From positions 1-64,000 of the forward strand of contig CAYSSG010000002.1 in assembly GCA_964433635.1 (NCBI GenBank): a DNA stretch of 64,000 nt, given 5' to 3'. Below, piece by piece: positions 46,480 to 54,887 of this stretch. The notes under the pieces are model-generated. The model was not told the origin of the DNA. It saw nothing but the letters and a program-made list of their open reading frames with translations, and did no database searches. The position numbers were made by a program, and so were the translations under genes. This DNA comes from CAYSSG01 sp964433635. GTDB lineage: Bacteria > Atribacterota > Phoenicimicrobiia > Phoenicimicrobiales > Stramentimicrobiaceae. Positions within the stretch are counted from its first letter, which is position 1, and every line of letters begins with the position of its first letter.

Positions 46480-48819
46480 ATGATAAAGGTCATTAAACGC
46501 AATAATACGGTACAATATTTTGATCAGAACAAGATTATGAATGCCATTACCCAGGCGATGCGCGAAACAATCAAGGGGGTGGATCCGGAACTGTGTGCCA
46601 GAATTGCCCAAAAAATTGAAAATGATTTAGACAGCTATCAGGAAAATGTAACCGTTGCTGACATCCAGGAACGGGTTGAAACGGAATTAATGAACAGTGA
46701 AAGAAAAGATGTGGCCAAGGCATATATATTATACCGGGAACAGCGGGATAAATTGAGAGAAATTTCTTCCAAAAATCATAAATTATTATCGGATGAATTT
46801 ATCAGTCAGTACAAACATCTTCCCAATCCCTTTCCGACCCAGCTGGGGCAATTTGTCTATTACCGTACCTATTCCCGGTGGCTTCCTATAGAGAAGAGAA
46901 GAGAATACTGGTGGGAGACAGTCAGAAGGGCAGTAGAGTTTAACTGCAATCTGGTTATGACCAGCCAAAAGGAAGCAGAAATTCTCTATGATAATGTGTA
47001 TCACCTCAAACAATTCTTAGCCGGAAGAACACTCTGGACCGGAGGAACTGAAGTCAGCCTCAAATATCCCATGGCGAATTTTAATTGCAGCTTTACAGTC
47101 CTGGATAAATTCAGTGCCTTTAAAGATCTGTTTTATCTTTTGATGATTGGCTCCGGAGTAGGCGTGAGGGTTTTGAAGTCTGATATTGCAAAATTACCCA
47201 GGATAAGAACCAATATAAAAATCATTCACGAAGCCTATTCACCGGTACCCAGGGATCAGAGAGAGGATTTAACCAGTATTACCTTCCGGAAGGATACGGC
47301 GCATATTATTGTCGGGGACAGCAAGGAAGGATGGGTACAGTCCCTGGATTACTATGTAGGGATTCTCTCTAAGAAAGAATATCGCCAGATTGATACCATT
47401 ATCTTCAATTATGATCATGTCAGACCGAAGGGAGAAAAGTTAAAGACTTTTGGGGGCACTGCTTCAGGATATGAAAGTCTGGAGCGGATGTTTTCCAAAA
47501 TTGACAAAATAGTAAAGAATGACTGTTTCAGCCATTGGAAAAAATTAAGACCGATTGATTGCATGGATATTGCCAATATTATCGGTCAGAATGTGGTAGT
47601 TGGTGGTGTAAGGAGAACCAGTGAGGTTATATTGTTTAATAGAGATGACCAGGATATCCTGAATGCAAAAAATAGTTTATACGACCAAGTTGATGGTAAG
47701 TGGGTAAAGAATGAGGAAATTGATTATCGGGAAATGAGTAATAACAGTATCTTTTATACCTCCAAACCAACCCGGGAGCAGCTTTCCTGGCATGTCAAGC
47801 AGATGAGGTATAGTGGAGAACCCGGCTTTATGAATGCAGAAGCGGCTGCCAGGAGGAGACCGAATTTAGAAGGTGCGAATCCCTGTATGGAAGTATTACT
47901 GGATAGAGAACAGATGTGTAATCTGACCACCTTGAATGTCATGGGCTTCGTTAGAGATGGTCAATTAAATGAGAAAGACTTGTTTGAAGCACAGCGACTT
48001 TCTGTTCGGGCTGGGTTCAGAATGACTTTCCTGGATTTAGAATTGGATCAATGGGACATTAAACAGAAGCGCGACAGGCTGGTTGGTTGTAGCTTAACCG
48101 GATGGCAGGATATGGTGAATGCTACCGAAATGTCGACCGAGGCACAATCTGTCTTGAGAAAAAAATTAAGGGATGTTGCCCATCAAGAAGCCGATTCATA
48201 TGCCAAAAAATTAGGTGTTAATCCGCCACTTCTGGTTACTACCGTCAAGCCGGAAGGAACCCTTTCTCTGTTACCAACAGTTTCCAGTGGGGTTCATTTT
48301 TCTCATTCACCATATTTTATCAGAAGAGTTCGTATCAATGCCTCAGATCCATTGCTTAAGGTCTGTGAAGAATTGGGTTATGACATCAGGCCGGAGAACG
48401 GGCAAGCAGTGGATAACTGTCGAACAAAGGTAATTTCTTTCCCCTGTAATGCGCCGGAAGGAAAAACAAAAAATGATGTCTCAGCCATTGATCAGTTGGA
48501 AACTTACCGGGCATTTCAAAAAGAATATACTGACCATAATACTTCGATTACTGTTCATGTTAGAAATGACGAATGGGAGGATGTTGAAGAATGGTTATGG
48601 AATAATTGGGATGATGTGGTGGCAGTCAGTTTTGTTTCGCTGGATGACAGTTTTTATGCCCAGATGCCCTATGAAACAATCAATAGAGAGGAATATGAAC
48701 AGAGAGTACAAAATATGATGTATTTTATACCCTCTCTCCTTTCAAAATTCGAGAAAGATGAACTTGTGATCGACCCAGGGGATGAATCATGTACCAATGG
48801 TGTCTGCCCTATCAGATAA
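46480..48819 (+). CDS. nrdJ: adenosylcobalamin-dependent ribonucleoside-triphosphate reductase (class II)
   Basis: A 779-aa B12-dependent ribonucleotide reductase. Residues 1-95 are an ATP-cone (IKRNNTVQYFDQNKI). The catalytic barrel has Cys203 in NFNCSF, the active-site NPCME with Cys469 and Glu471, and the C-terminal SCTNGVCPIR with the shuttle cysteines 771 and 776. The body resembles the monomeric lactobacillus-type enzyme, with the ATP-cone as an extra regulatory module. This provides dNTPs without oxygen. No cobalamin riboswitch or NrdR box is visible in the 225 bp upstream. Confidence 0.93.
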   Translation: MIKVIKRNNTVQYFDQNKIMNAITQAMRETIKGVDPELCARIAQKIENDLDSYQENVTVADIQERVETELMNSERKDVAKAYILYREQRDKLREISSKNHKLLSDEFISQYKHLPNPFPTQLGQFVYYRTYSRWLPIEKRREYWWETVRRAVEFNCNLVMTSQKEAEILYDNVYHLKQFLAGRTLWTGGTEVSLKYPMANFNCSFTVLDKFSAFKDLFYLLMIGSGVGVRVLKSDIAKLPRIRTNIKIIHEAYSPVPRDQREDLTSITFRKDTAHIIVGDSKEGWVQSLDYYVGILSKKEYRQIDTIIFNYDHVRPKGEKLKTFGGTASGYESLERMFSKIDKIVKNDCFSHWKKLRPIDCMDIANIIGQNVVVGGVRRTSEVILFNRDDQDILNAKNSLYDQVDGKWVKNEEIDYREMSNNSIFYTSKPTREQLSWHVKQMRYSGEPGFMNAEAAARRRPNLEGANPCMEVLLDREQMCNLTTLNVMGFVRDGQLNEKDLFEAQRLSVRAGFRMTFLDLELDQWDIKQKRDRLVGCSLTGWQDMVNATEMSTEAQSVLRKKLRDVAHQEADSYAKKLGVNPPLLVTTVKPEGTLSLLPTVSSGVHFSHSPYFIRRVRINASDPLLKVCEELGYDIRPENGQAVDNCRTKVISFPCNAPEGKTKNDVSAIDQLETYRAFQKEYTDHNTSITVHVRNDEWEDVEEWLWNNWDDVVAVSFVSLDDSFYAQMPYETINREEYEQRVQNMMYFIPSLLSKFEKDELVIDPGDESCTNGVCPIR

Positions 48820-48883
48820 GGGCTTAGAGCACAGATCAATTACATCTAACATGGATAAAAAACGTACAGTTGAATACAATGAT

Positions 48884-49408
48884 TTAGTTTTTGGGGAATA
48901 TTTTAATAAGAGTGAGTTTATTCCGGTTACTGACCAAAGCAGAGAAAGCGATAAGAAGAACCCCGAGTGTGATGGTGATATCAGCCATATTAATAATTCC
49001 GGTTCTTATGATTCCTATCCCGATATTAAGGAAATCTACAACAATCCCATCGTGGAGGATGCGATCAATCAGGTTACTCAAGCCCCCGCTGAAAATCAGG
49101 GAAAGACCCAATGTTGATAAAAAGGACAAGGATTTAGAAAACAGATAGTAAATGAACAGGGCAAGCAGGGCGATGAAAACGAAAACAGTAAAAATCCAGA
49201 ATCGCCATTCATCGGGAAAAGATGAACCCAAACTGAGAAAAGCGCCTTTATTGTTTGCCAGTTGCAACCTGATCGTATCTTTAAACAGACTGATTACTGA
49301 ATCAGGTTCGAGTAAATTCTTAGCAGAAAGCTTTGTAAAATGGTCACTTATAATACAAAATAGTGTTACATATGATACCAAAATAATTTTATTCACATAT
49401 GAAAGCAT
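48884..49408 (-). CDS. lspA: lipoprotein signal peptidase
   Basis: A 174-aa four-helix membrane aspartyl peptidase that cleaves prolipoprotein signal peptides. The family boxes are LQLANNKGAF, SGGLSNLIDRILHDGIVVDFLN with the first catalytic Asp, and INMADITITLGVLL with the second. It converges with nrdJ. The upstream ribosome site is weak (AAAGGT, 13 nt away). It would process the repeat lipoprotein with its LFSGC lipobox. Confidence 0.9.
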   Translation of the reverse strand: MLSYVNKIILVSYVTLFCIISDHFTKLSAKNLLEPDSVISLFKDTIRLQLANNKGAFLSLGSSFPDEWRFWIFTVFVFIALLALFIYYLFSKSLSFLSTLGLSLIFSGGLSNLIDRILHDGIVVDFLNIGIGIIRTGIINMADITITLGVLLIAFSALVSNRNKLTLIKIFPKN

Positions 49409-49817
49409 AACGATATGTTACCTTTTAAAAAATGGATTTTGATTGTTATCTATTTTGTCACCCAGTCTTCCGTTCTTATTATTCTTGGCAAGCTGATCAG
49501 ATATTTTTTACCCATGCTTTTATATATTAGCACATCTATCATAAATTAAACCAGTACGGAAAAAATATGTCTATTATTATTTGACCAATGCTTATCATAA
49601 AATGGTAAGAACATCAAGTTGCTATGAGACGGAAGGGTGATTGTCAAGAAAATTTTGGAAAAATTCACTTTATTACTAAATGAGCATCGGCAATCAATGA
49701 GTCATAAAATTTTTTTTTGAAGAAAAATAGATAATATGATGTTAAGTATCATCAGCGATTTTAAAAGTTAAGAATGTATTTTATTAAGAACTCCCAGAAG
49801 TAAACGAGGTTTTGAAT
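49409..49817. other. 409-bp divergent intergenic region
   Basis: A very A/T-rich stretch between divergently transcribed lspA and the Thr-editing-domain gene. I see no coding frame, tRNA or clear promoter pair. GAGGT at 49806-49810 is the ribosome site of the next gene. Confidence 0.4.
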
Positions 49818-50228
49818 ATGAAATTATTAATGATTTACACAGATGAGTTTACCTATAAAACAAGAAGTAAAACTTTGGAAACAGTGGAAGAATATCAGGA
49901 AAAAAAGCAAATAAAAGATGCCCTGGTTGGTTTTATTCAGGTAGAAAAAGAAGATGAAGAACAGAAGGAGAAAGTTGAAACTAAACTTGTTAAAAATTTA
50001 AAGTGGGCTGCCAAAAAAAACAATACCAGTATTATTATACTGCATTCCTTCGCTCATCTATCATTAAGTAAAGGTGATCCGGAGCTTACAATAAAAATCT
50101 TTGATCAGGCTGAAAAAAGGCTGAAAGAAGCCAGTTATGAAGTATATCAGACTCCCTTTGGTTATTTTCTCGATCTTGATTTAAAGGCACCGGGAAAATC
50201 ACTGGCCAGAGTTTTTAAAGAGTTTTAG
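49818..50228 (+). CDS. free-standing threonyl-tRNA editing domain, archaeal type
   Basis: A 136-aa protein matching the N-terminal editing domain of archaeal ThrRS (tRNA-Thr_ED, related to D-aminoacyl-tRNA deacylase). Shared features are the MKLLMIYTDEF start, ALVGFIQVEKEDE, the LHSFAHLSLSKG segment (archaeal consensus YPYAHLS), and YEVYQTPFGYFLDLDLKAPG at the end. It would remove serine mischarged to tRNA-Thr. ATG 49818 has GAGGT 7 nt upstream; a TTG two codons earlier is less likely. No ThrRS catalytic domain is fused or adjacent. Confidence 0.83.
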   Translation: MKLLMIYTDEFTYKTRSKTLETVEEYQEKKQIKDALVGFIQVEKEDEEQKEKVETKLVKNLKWAAKKNNTSIIILHSFAHLSLSKGDPELTIKIFDQAEKRLKEASYEVYQTPFGYFLDLDLKAPGKSLARVFKEF

Positions 50229-50282
50229 ACTATCTGTAACACAGTTTATATTCAATGAGATTTACAGTTTAGGTAGATTATA

Positions 50283-50921
50283 TCAGGCAAGATAAAAAAG
50301 TATACCCAAAAAATGAGCAATACTTCCACCCATGACAAACAGATGCCAGATGGTATGGTGATAGGGAATTTTTCTGGTAAGATAAAATATGATTCCCAGA
50401 GAATAACTCAGACCCCCTGCAACGATCCATAAGAACATTCCCCGGGGAATGGCTTTTATCAAGGGTTTAACGGCAATGATAATCAGCCATCCCATGATGA
50501 TGTATAGAATCATGGAAATAACCTGAGTTTCATTAAAGAAGAAAGCTTTCATAAAAATACCGCAAAAGGCAATACTCCATACCAATCCCAGGAGACTCCA
50601 TCCCCAAATCCCCCGCAGGGATATCAGGGTCAGTGGCGTGTAAGAGCCGGCAATTAAAAGGTAGATGGCTGAGTGATCCAAGACCTGAAAGATGTATTTA
50701 ATTCTGGTATTCGATAATCCGTGATAGATAGTTGAAGATAAATAAAGTAAAATCAGCGAAGCACCGTAGATGCTGAAGCTGACGATACGCCAGTTATCGC
50801 CTTTTGAGGTTGCTATAATTAACAGGATAACACAGCCGGCTACACTAAGTATAGCTCCAATTCCATGTGTAATGCTATTTGCTTTTTCCTGAAACGGGAC
50901 ATTGCTACCGAGAAAAATCAA
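50283..50921 (-). CDS. hemolysin III / PAQR family membrane protein
   Basis: A 212-aa seven-helix protein of the YqfA/hemolysin III (PAQR) family. The conserved metal-site residues appear in SSTIYHGL (Ser/His), VLDHSAIYLLIAGSYTP (Asp) and the C-terminal IWHLFVMGGSIAHF (two His). The frame opens at TTG (complement of 50919-50921), but AAGGA lies only one base from it, so the true start may be an unusual codon just downstream. Membrane-lipid or ceramidase-like hydrolase roles are proposed for the family. Confidence 0.87.
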   Translation of the reverse strand: MIFLGSNVPFQEKANSITHGIGAILSVAGCVILLIIATSKGDNWRIVSFSIYGASLILLYLSSTIYHGLSNTRIKYIFQVLDHSAIYLLIAGSYTPLTLISLRGIWGWSLLGLVWSIAFCGIFMKAFFFNETQVISMILYIIMGWLIIIAVKPLIKAIPRGMFLWIVAGGLSYSLGIIFYLTRKIPYHHTIWHLFVMGGSIAHFLGILFYLA

Positions 50922-51082
50922 ATCCTTCTCACAATCTCTTTATAATACTCTTATCAGTAGTAAAAATTAAATTGCATATCTCTTTTCCAAGGAAGTAGAG
51001 GCTAAATTGATTTTATCATGACCGATGAAGAATGTAAAAAATTTTTGTTTTTAGTTAAGGCTGATAACTCTCTCCTCTATTA

Positions 51083-51101
51083 TATATTATAATACAATAT
51101 A
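51083..51101. promoter_or_regulatory. A/T-rich inverted repeat, possible GntR operator
   Basis: TATATT (51083-51088) and AATATA (51096-51101) are inverted around a 7-nt spacer, about 100 nt upstream of the GntR promoter. GntR/FCD regulators often bind such sites near their own gene, but A/T-rich repeats also arise by chance. Confidence 0.25.
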
Positions 51102-51181
51102 ATCTTTTTATATGACAGATGATTTGGAAATAAGAGAGCAGATGGGAATAAATTTTATTAGAGAATGTGTGGGAATATTTT

Positions 51182-51210
51182 TTGACATCGATATAAAACT
51201 GATATATCAT
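51182..51210 (+). promoter_or_regulatory. sigma70-type promoter of the catabolic operon
   Basis: TTGACA at 51182-51187 and TATCAT at 51205-51210 are separated by 17 nt, 65 nt upstream of the GntR start. The genes behind it run in the same direction to 58890 with short gaps. Confidence 0.65.
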
Positions 51211-51275
51211 ATTAATAAAACCTCTTAAGTGATGTCACTGAAAGTCTGATTTTTCAAAAAAGGAGGATAACTTTC

Positions 51276-51935
51276 ATGAGTGTACTCCTGAGTGACAAGG
51301 CTTATTCCATCATCAAGGAAAAGATTCAACTTTGTGACGGGCAATATCTCAGTGTAAGAAAATTATCCAAGGAAATCAACATTGGCTACAGTCCTGTTCG
51401 GGAAGCATGCAACCGCCTCAGCCAGGAAGGACTGATCAAACAATTACCAGGCATAGGGTATTATGTACCTAAAGTCAAAGAGAAATATTTCACCGAGGTC
51501 TTTGAATTTCGAAGAGTGATTGGAAGTTATGTCTTCGAAAAAGTTTTTGATTTATTTACGCAGGAACATATTAATATGTTATCCGAATGTAATGAGAAGA
51601 TGATGGAATATTTGAAAGAGAGGAATATACAGAATTTTCATAAATATGATAAGAAATTTCATATGCTTTTCTTTAAACTCTACAATAATTCAATTTTTAC
51701 CAATCAAATGAACAATATCATGGATAGAAGTTATTCCTGTTCTTATAAAACAATAGATAGCATCAACAAGAATCAAAATATCAATGCTATTGAAGAGCAC
51801 AGGGAGATCGTAAAATACATTACTGCCCATGATAGAGAAATGGCAGTCAAAAAGTATATTGAACATATTGAAAACAATGAAGCCAGGATCAAAGAAGGTT
51901 ACTATCATAAACTTGAAAAGAATCTAATTGTATAA
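51276..51935 (+). CDS. GntR family transcriptional regulator (FCD type)
   Basis: A 219-aa regulator: an N-terminal winged helix (~1-65) with the LSKEINIGYSPVREACNRLSQEGL recognition helix region and the wing LPGIGYYVPKV, then an all-helical ligand-binding FCD-like domain (~75-210). FCD metal-ligand positions seem partly kept (HKYDKKFHMLFF and EEHREIVKYI). FCD ligands are mostly small organic acids. It heads the catabolic cluster, so it is the probable local regulator, with the ligand being the pathway substrate or an intermediate. Confidence 0.88.
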   Translation: MSVLLSDKAYSIIKEKIQLCDGQYLSVRKLSKEINIGYSPVREACNRLSQEGLIKQLPGIGYYVPKVKEKYFTEVFEFRRVIGSYVFEKVFDLFTQEHINMLSECNEKMMEYLKERNIQNFHKYDKKFHMLFFKLYNNSIFTNQMNNIMDRSYSCSYKTIDSINKNQNINAIEEHREIVKYITAHDREMAVKKYIEHIENNEARIKEGYYHKLEKNLIV

Positions 51936-51979
51936 AAAAAGAGTTTGCGAAATTTTTAAGAAAAGTAGAGGGACTCAAG

Positions 51980-52654
51980 ATGATCCATGTGATTACCAGT
52001 ATACCAAGACCGTCAAAAAGAATCATAGACCAGTTTAGTTTAATACCTGTGGCTACAGTTTATGAAGCTTCGGGAAAGAAAGGTTTTATTGATTCAAAAA
52101 TCAAACCCTTAGCCAAGGGAATGAAGATCTGCGGACCAGCTTTTACAGTCCAGTCCGCACCGGGTGACAATCTGATGCTGCATAAAGCTTTGGAAAAGGC
52201 TCAAAAGGGTGATGTCATCGTTGCTACTGTCGGTCATGCCTACGAATATGGTTATTGGGGGGATTTAATGGCAATCCAGGCACTGGTAAAAGGTGTGGCA
52301 GGGTTGGCCATTGACGGATGTGTGAGAGATTCTGAGGAAATAATCCAAAAAGGGCTTACAGTCTTCTGCAGGGGTACGTCTATCAGAGGGACAGCCAAGA
52401 AGACACTGGGATTAGTGAATTATCCCGTTAATTTTGGAAGAACAACAGTGAATCCAGGTGACCTCATCTTGGGTGATGATGACGGAATGGTCGTTGTGCA
52501 ATATGCAGAATGTGAAGAAGTTTTAAAAAAATCTCTCGAGAGAGTACAAAAAGAGGAAGTAAAAACACAAGCGCTTAAGGAAGGAATGACCAGTGTGAAA
52601 TACAATAAACTGGATGAGATATTTACTTCTTTGAACTTGAAAGAGGAATCATAA
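51980..52654 (+). CDS. RraA family protein (possible 4-hydroxy-4-methyl-2-oxoglutarate-type aldolase)
   Basis: A 224-aa protein of the RraA/HMG-CHA aldolase family. The metal and substrate residues of the aldolase branch are visible: GYWGDLMAIQA and the DGCVRDSEEI motif (Arg and Asp). In the catabolic context an aldolase or oxaloacetate decarboxylase activity is more likely than RNase E inhibition. AGAGGGA precedes the ATG. The stop is one base from the start of the Ldh-family gene. Confidence 0.82.
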   Translation: MIHVITSIPRPSKRIIDQFSLIPVATVYEASGKKGFIDSKIKPLAKGMKICGPAFTVQSAPGDNLMLHKALEKAQKGDVIVATVGHAYEYGYWGDLMAIQALVKGVAGLAIDGCVRDSEEIIQKGLTVFCRGTSIRGTAKKTLGLVNYPVNFGRTTVNPGDLILGDDDGMVVVQYAECEEVLKKSLERVQKEEVKTQALKEGMTSVKYNKLDEIFTSLNLKEES

Positions 52655-52655
52655 A

Positions 52656-53690
52656 ATGATTACTCAGGAACAATTAAAAAATGTTGCCGTTGAAGTTTTG
52701 AAAGCATATGGAGAAAGTAAGCTCAATGCTGCCCTGGCTGCTGATTGTCTTGTTAAGGCAGATATGCGCGGAATTTTTACCCATGGCACCTACCTTTTGG
52801 TGACCATGTATGATAGGATTCAAGCCGGCATGTTGAATATTCCTACCAGAGTAAAACTGATCAAGGAAGATAAAGCGACAACAATGATTGATGGTGGAAA
52901 TGGATTGGGGCAAATAGCAGCAAGAAGAGCGATGGAAATAAGCATGGATAAAGCGCAAAAATATGGCATTGCGGTAACATCCCTGAGGAATACCAATAAT
53001 ATCAGTTTTCTCAGTTATTATACGGACTTAGCTTCTCAGAAGGGAATGATTGGTATTACTGCCAGTAATGCAGCCCCTTCCGTGGCGCCCTGGGGAAGCA
53101 GTGAAGCTTTTATTGGAAGCAGCCCTTTTTCAGTATCGATTCCAGCTAAAAAAGAAAACCCGATTATACTGGATATGTCTTCCGGTGTGGTAGCTCGCGG
53201 AAAAATCAGGAGAGCTTTAAGAAATAAAGAACAAATTCCCTTAGGGTGGGCTCTGGATCAGAATGGGAATCCCACCACTGATCCTGAGGCTGCGTTACAA
53301 GGGACCTTATTACCTATTGCAGGTCCGAAAGGTTCAGCCCTGGCAATGATCGTTGACATCATCTCCGGGATGCTTGCCGGATCAAAATATGGACCGGATG
53401 TAAAAACTTTTCATAAGTTAGAAGGACCAACCGGTGTAGGCGTTATTTGCATGGCTATCGATATCAACCATTTTATGGATTTAAGTAACTTCTATGCAAA
53501 AGTTGATGACTATATTCATTCTATTAAAGGTTTAAGTAAGGTGAAAGGCAATTCTGAAATATATTTGCCTGGGGAGATCGAGCTTTTAAATGAACAGAAA
53601 GCCGCCAAAGAAGGAATTATTCTTGATTCATCTACCCTGGAGAAACTGAATGATCTGTTAATAATATTGGGAATTCAACTAAGATTATGA
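52656..53690 (+). CDS. Ldh family oxidoreductase (second copy)
   Basis: A 344-aa NAD(P)-dependent Ldh2/MDH2-fold dehydrogenase, related to the one at 34838 but clearly divergent. Motifs: DMRGIFTHGTYLL (the family SHG becomes THG), RNTNNISFLSYYTDLASQ in place of the usual HxG-type catalytic segment, TASNAAPSVAPWG and SSPFSVSIP. The missing histidine in the RNTNN segment may mark a changed substrate or mechanism. It is tightly coupled to the RraA-like gene, using GAGGA at that gene's end as its ribosome site. Confidence 0.85.
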   Translation: MITQEQLKNVAVEVLKAYGESKLNAALAADCLVKADMRGIFTHGTYLLVTMYDRIQAGMLNIPTRVKLIKEDKATTMIDGGNGLGQIAARRAMEISMDKAQKYGIAVTSLRNTNNISFLSYYTDLASQKGMIGITASNAAPSVAPWGSSEAFIGSSPFSVSIPAKKENPIILDMSSGVVARGKIRRALRNKEQIPLGWALDQNGNPTTDPEAALQGTLLPIAGPKGSALAMIVDIISGMLAGSKYGPDVKTFHKLEGPTGVGVICMAIDINHFMDLSNFYAKVDDYIHSIKGLSKVKGNSEIYLPGEIELLNEQKAAKEGIILDSSTLEKLNDLLIILGIQLRL

Positions 53691-53709
53691 AAACGAAAGG
53701 AGTTTTTTC

Positions 53710-54456
53710 ATGCAATTAGAAGGATGTGTTGCCATCATAACCGGTGCAGGCAAAGGTTTAGGAAAAGCGATTGCAGAGGAATTTTTTTCAGAAGGTGCTC
53801 AATTAGCCCTCTTTGATATCCAATATGATTTGGTAGAGAGTGTAGCTGCGAAATTAGATTCTTCCGGCGACAGGATTATTTCTGTAAAAGCTGATGTGAC
53901 CGATGAAAAAATGATTCAGGATGCGATGAAGAAGGTAAACCATAAATTCGGTAAGATTGATATTCTGGTTAATAATGCCGGGATTTCTTTACATAAAAAA
54001 ATCAAGGAAATGTCTGTGGAAGACTTTAACAAGGTTATCAATATTAATCTGAATGGCACATTTATCTGCTGCAAGAGTGTCATCCCTTATATGGAAGAGC
54101 AGAAGAGAGGAAAAATTGTTAATATTGCTTCTTTAGGAGGTAGAACAGGTCGACCGGGAGTTGGAGTGAATTATGCTGCTTCCAAGGCTGGTGTCATCGG
54201 TTTTACGCAAACTTTAGCTCGGGAACTTGGTCCCAGCGGGATTTATGTAAATTCTATTTGTCCAGGTCCCATTCTGACCGAACAGACTGCACAGTATCCC
54301 AAGGAAGTTTTTGCAAGTTGGAACGTCGGCCGGGCAATCCAGAAGGATGGCTTGCCAGAGGATGTTGCCCAGGCGGCCGTTTTTTTATCATCAAACAAAT
54401 CAGACTGGATTACTGGTATCGCACTTGACCTGAATGGTGGAATTCTAATACGATAA
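53710..54456 (+). CDS. SDR family NAD(P)-dependent oxidoreductase
   Basis: A 248-aa classical short-chain dehydrogenase. The TGAGKGLGKA cofactor loop, NNAG, an IASLGG serine strand, VNYAASKAG (catalytic Tyr and Lys) and the C-terminal LDLNGGILI strand are all present. Asp at the end of the second strand (LALFDIQ) favours NAD over NADP. FabG-like in sequence, but in this cluster it is more likely a polyol or sugar-acid dehydrogenase. AAAGGAG precedes the ATG. Confidence 0.9.
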   Translation: MQLEGCVAIITGAGKGLGKAIAEEFFSEGAQLALFDIQYDLVESVAAKLDSSGDRIISVKADVTDEKMIQDAMKKVNHKFGKIDILVNNAGISLHKKIKEMSVEDFNKVININLNGTFICCKSVIPYMEEQKRGKIVNIASLGGRTGRPGVGVNYAASKAGVIGFTQTLARELGPSGIYVNSICPGPILTEQTAQYPKEVFASWNVGRAIQKDGLPEDVAQAAVFLSSNKSDWITGIALDLNGGILIR

Positions 54457-54476
54457 TTTTAAATGGAGGAAATAAT

Positions 54477-54845
54477 ATGTCAAAAGTGAAAGTTATTCAT
54501 ATTAAGGATATAAAGGGAATAAGGAGAGATCCTCCTAGAACATCCTGGATATTGGTATCTGAAAAAACGGTAGGCGCAAAAAATATCGCTATGGGTATTA
54601 ATGAAACCTATCCCGGTGGCATGGTTCCGGAACACAAGCATGATGTTGAAGAAGAGGTAATGTACTTTGTTTCCGGGCAGGGGAAATTTGTCACTGATGA
54701 AGAAGAGATTGATCTTTTCCCGGGTACAGTTATCTATAATCCTCCAGGAAAATCCCATAAAATCTTAAACACCGGGGACGAAGTGCTACGATTTGTCTGG
54801 ATCTATTCCCCCCAATTACCAGGTCATAGAATAAACCATAGTTGA
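54477..54845 (+). CDS. cupin domain-containing protein
   Basis: A 122-aa single-domain cupin. The metal motif is GMVPEHKHDVEEEVMYFVSGQG (two His and Glu) and the second box is PGTVIYNPPGKSHKILN (His). Such small cupins can be isomerases, lyases or binding proteins for sugar acids. GGAGGAAATA precedes the ATG. Its place inside the cluster suggests work on the transported compound. Confidence 0.88.
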   Translation: MSKVKVIHIKDIKGIRRDPPRTSWILVSEKTVGAKNIAMGINETYPGGMVPEHKHDVEEEVMYFVSGQGKFVTDEEEIDLFPGTVIYNPPGKSHKILNTGDEVLRFVWIYSPQLPGHRINHS

Positions 54846-54887
54846 TAAAAATTAAATCCAATATTTTTTTAAAAAAAGGAGTAGAGC

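Larger units (their letters stand above)
50922..51275. other. 354-bp regulatory region upstream of the GntR gene
   Basis: It contains an A/T-rich inverted repeat at 51083-51101 and a promoter at 51182-51210. No coding frame is seen. AAAAAAGGAGG precedes the GntR ATG. Confidence 0.5.

Noticed and set aside
48782..49117. Plus-strand open frame of 111 codons after nrdJ
   Set aside because: It overlaps nrdJ's end and lies antisense to lspA, whose catalytic motifs are intact on the minus strand; its composition looks non-coding.
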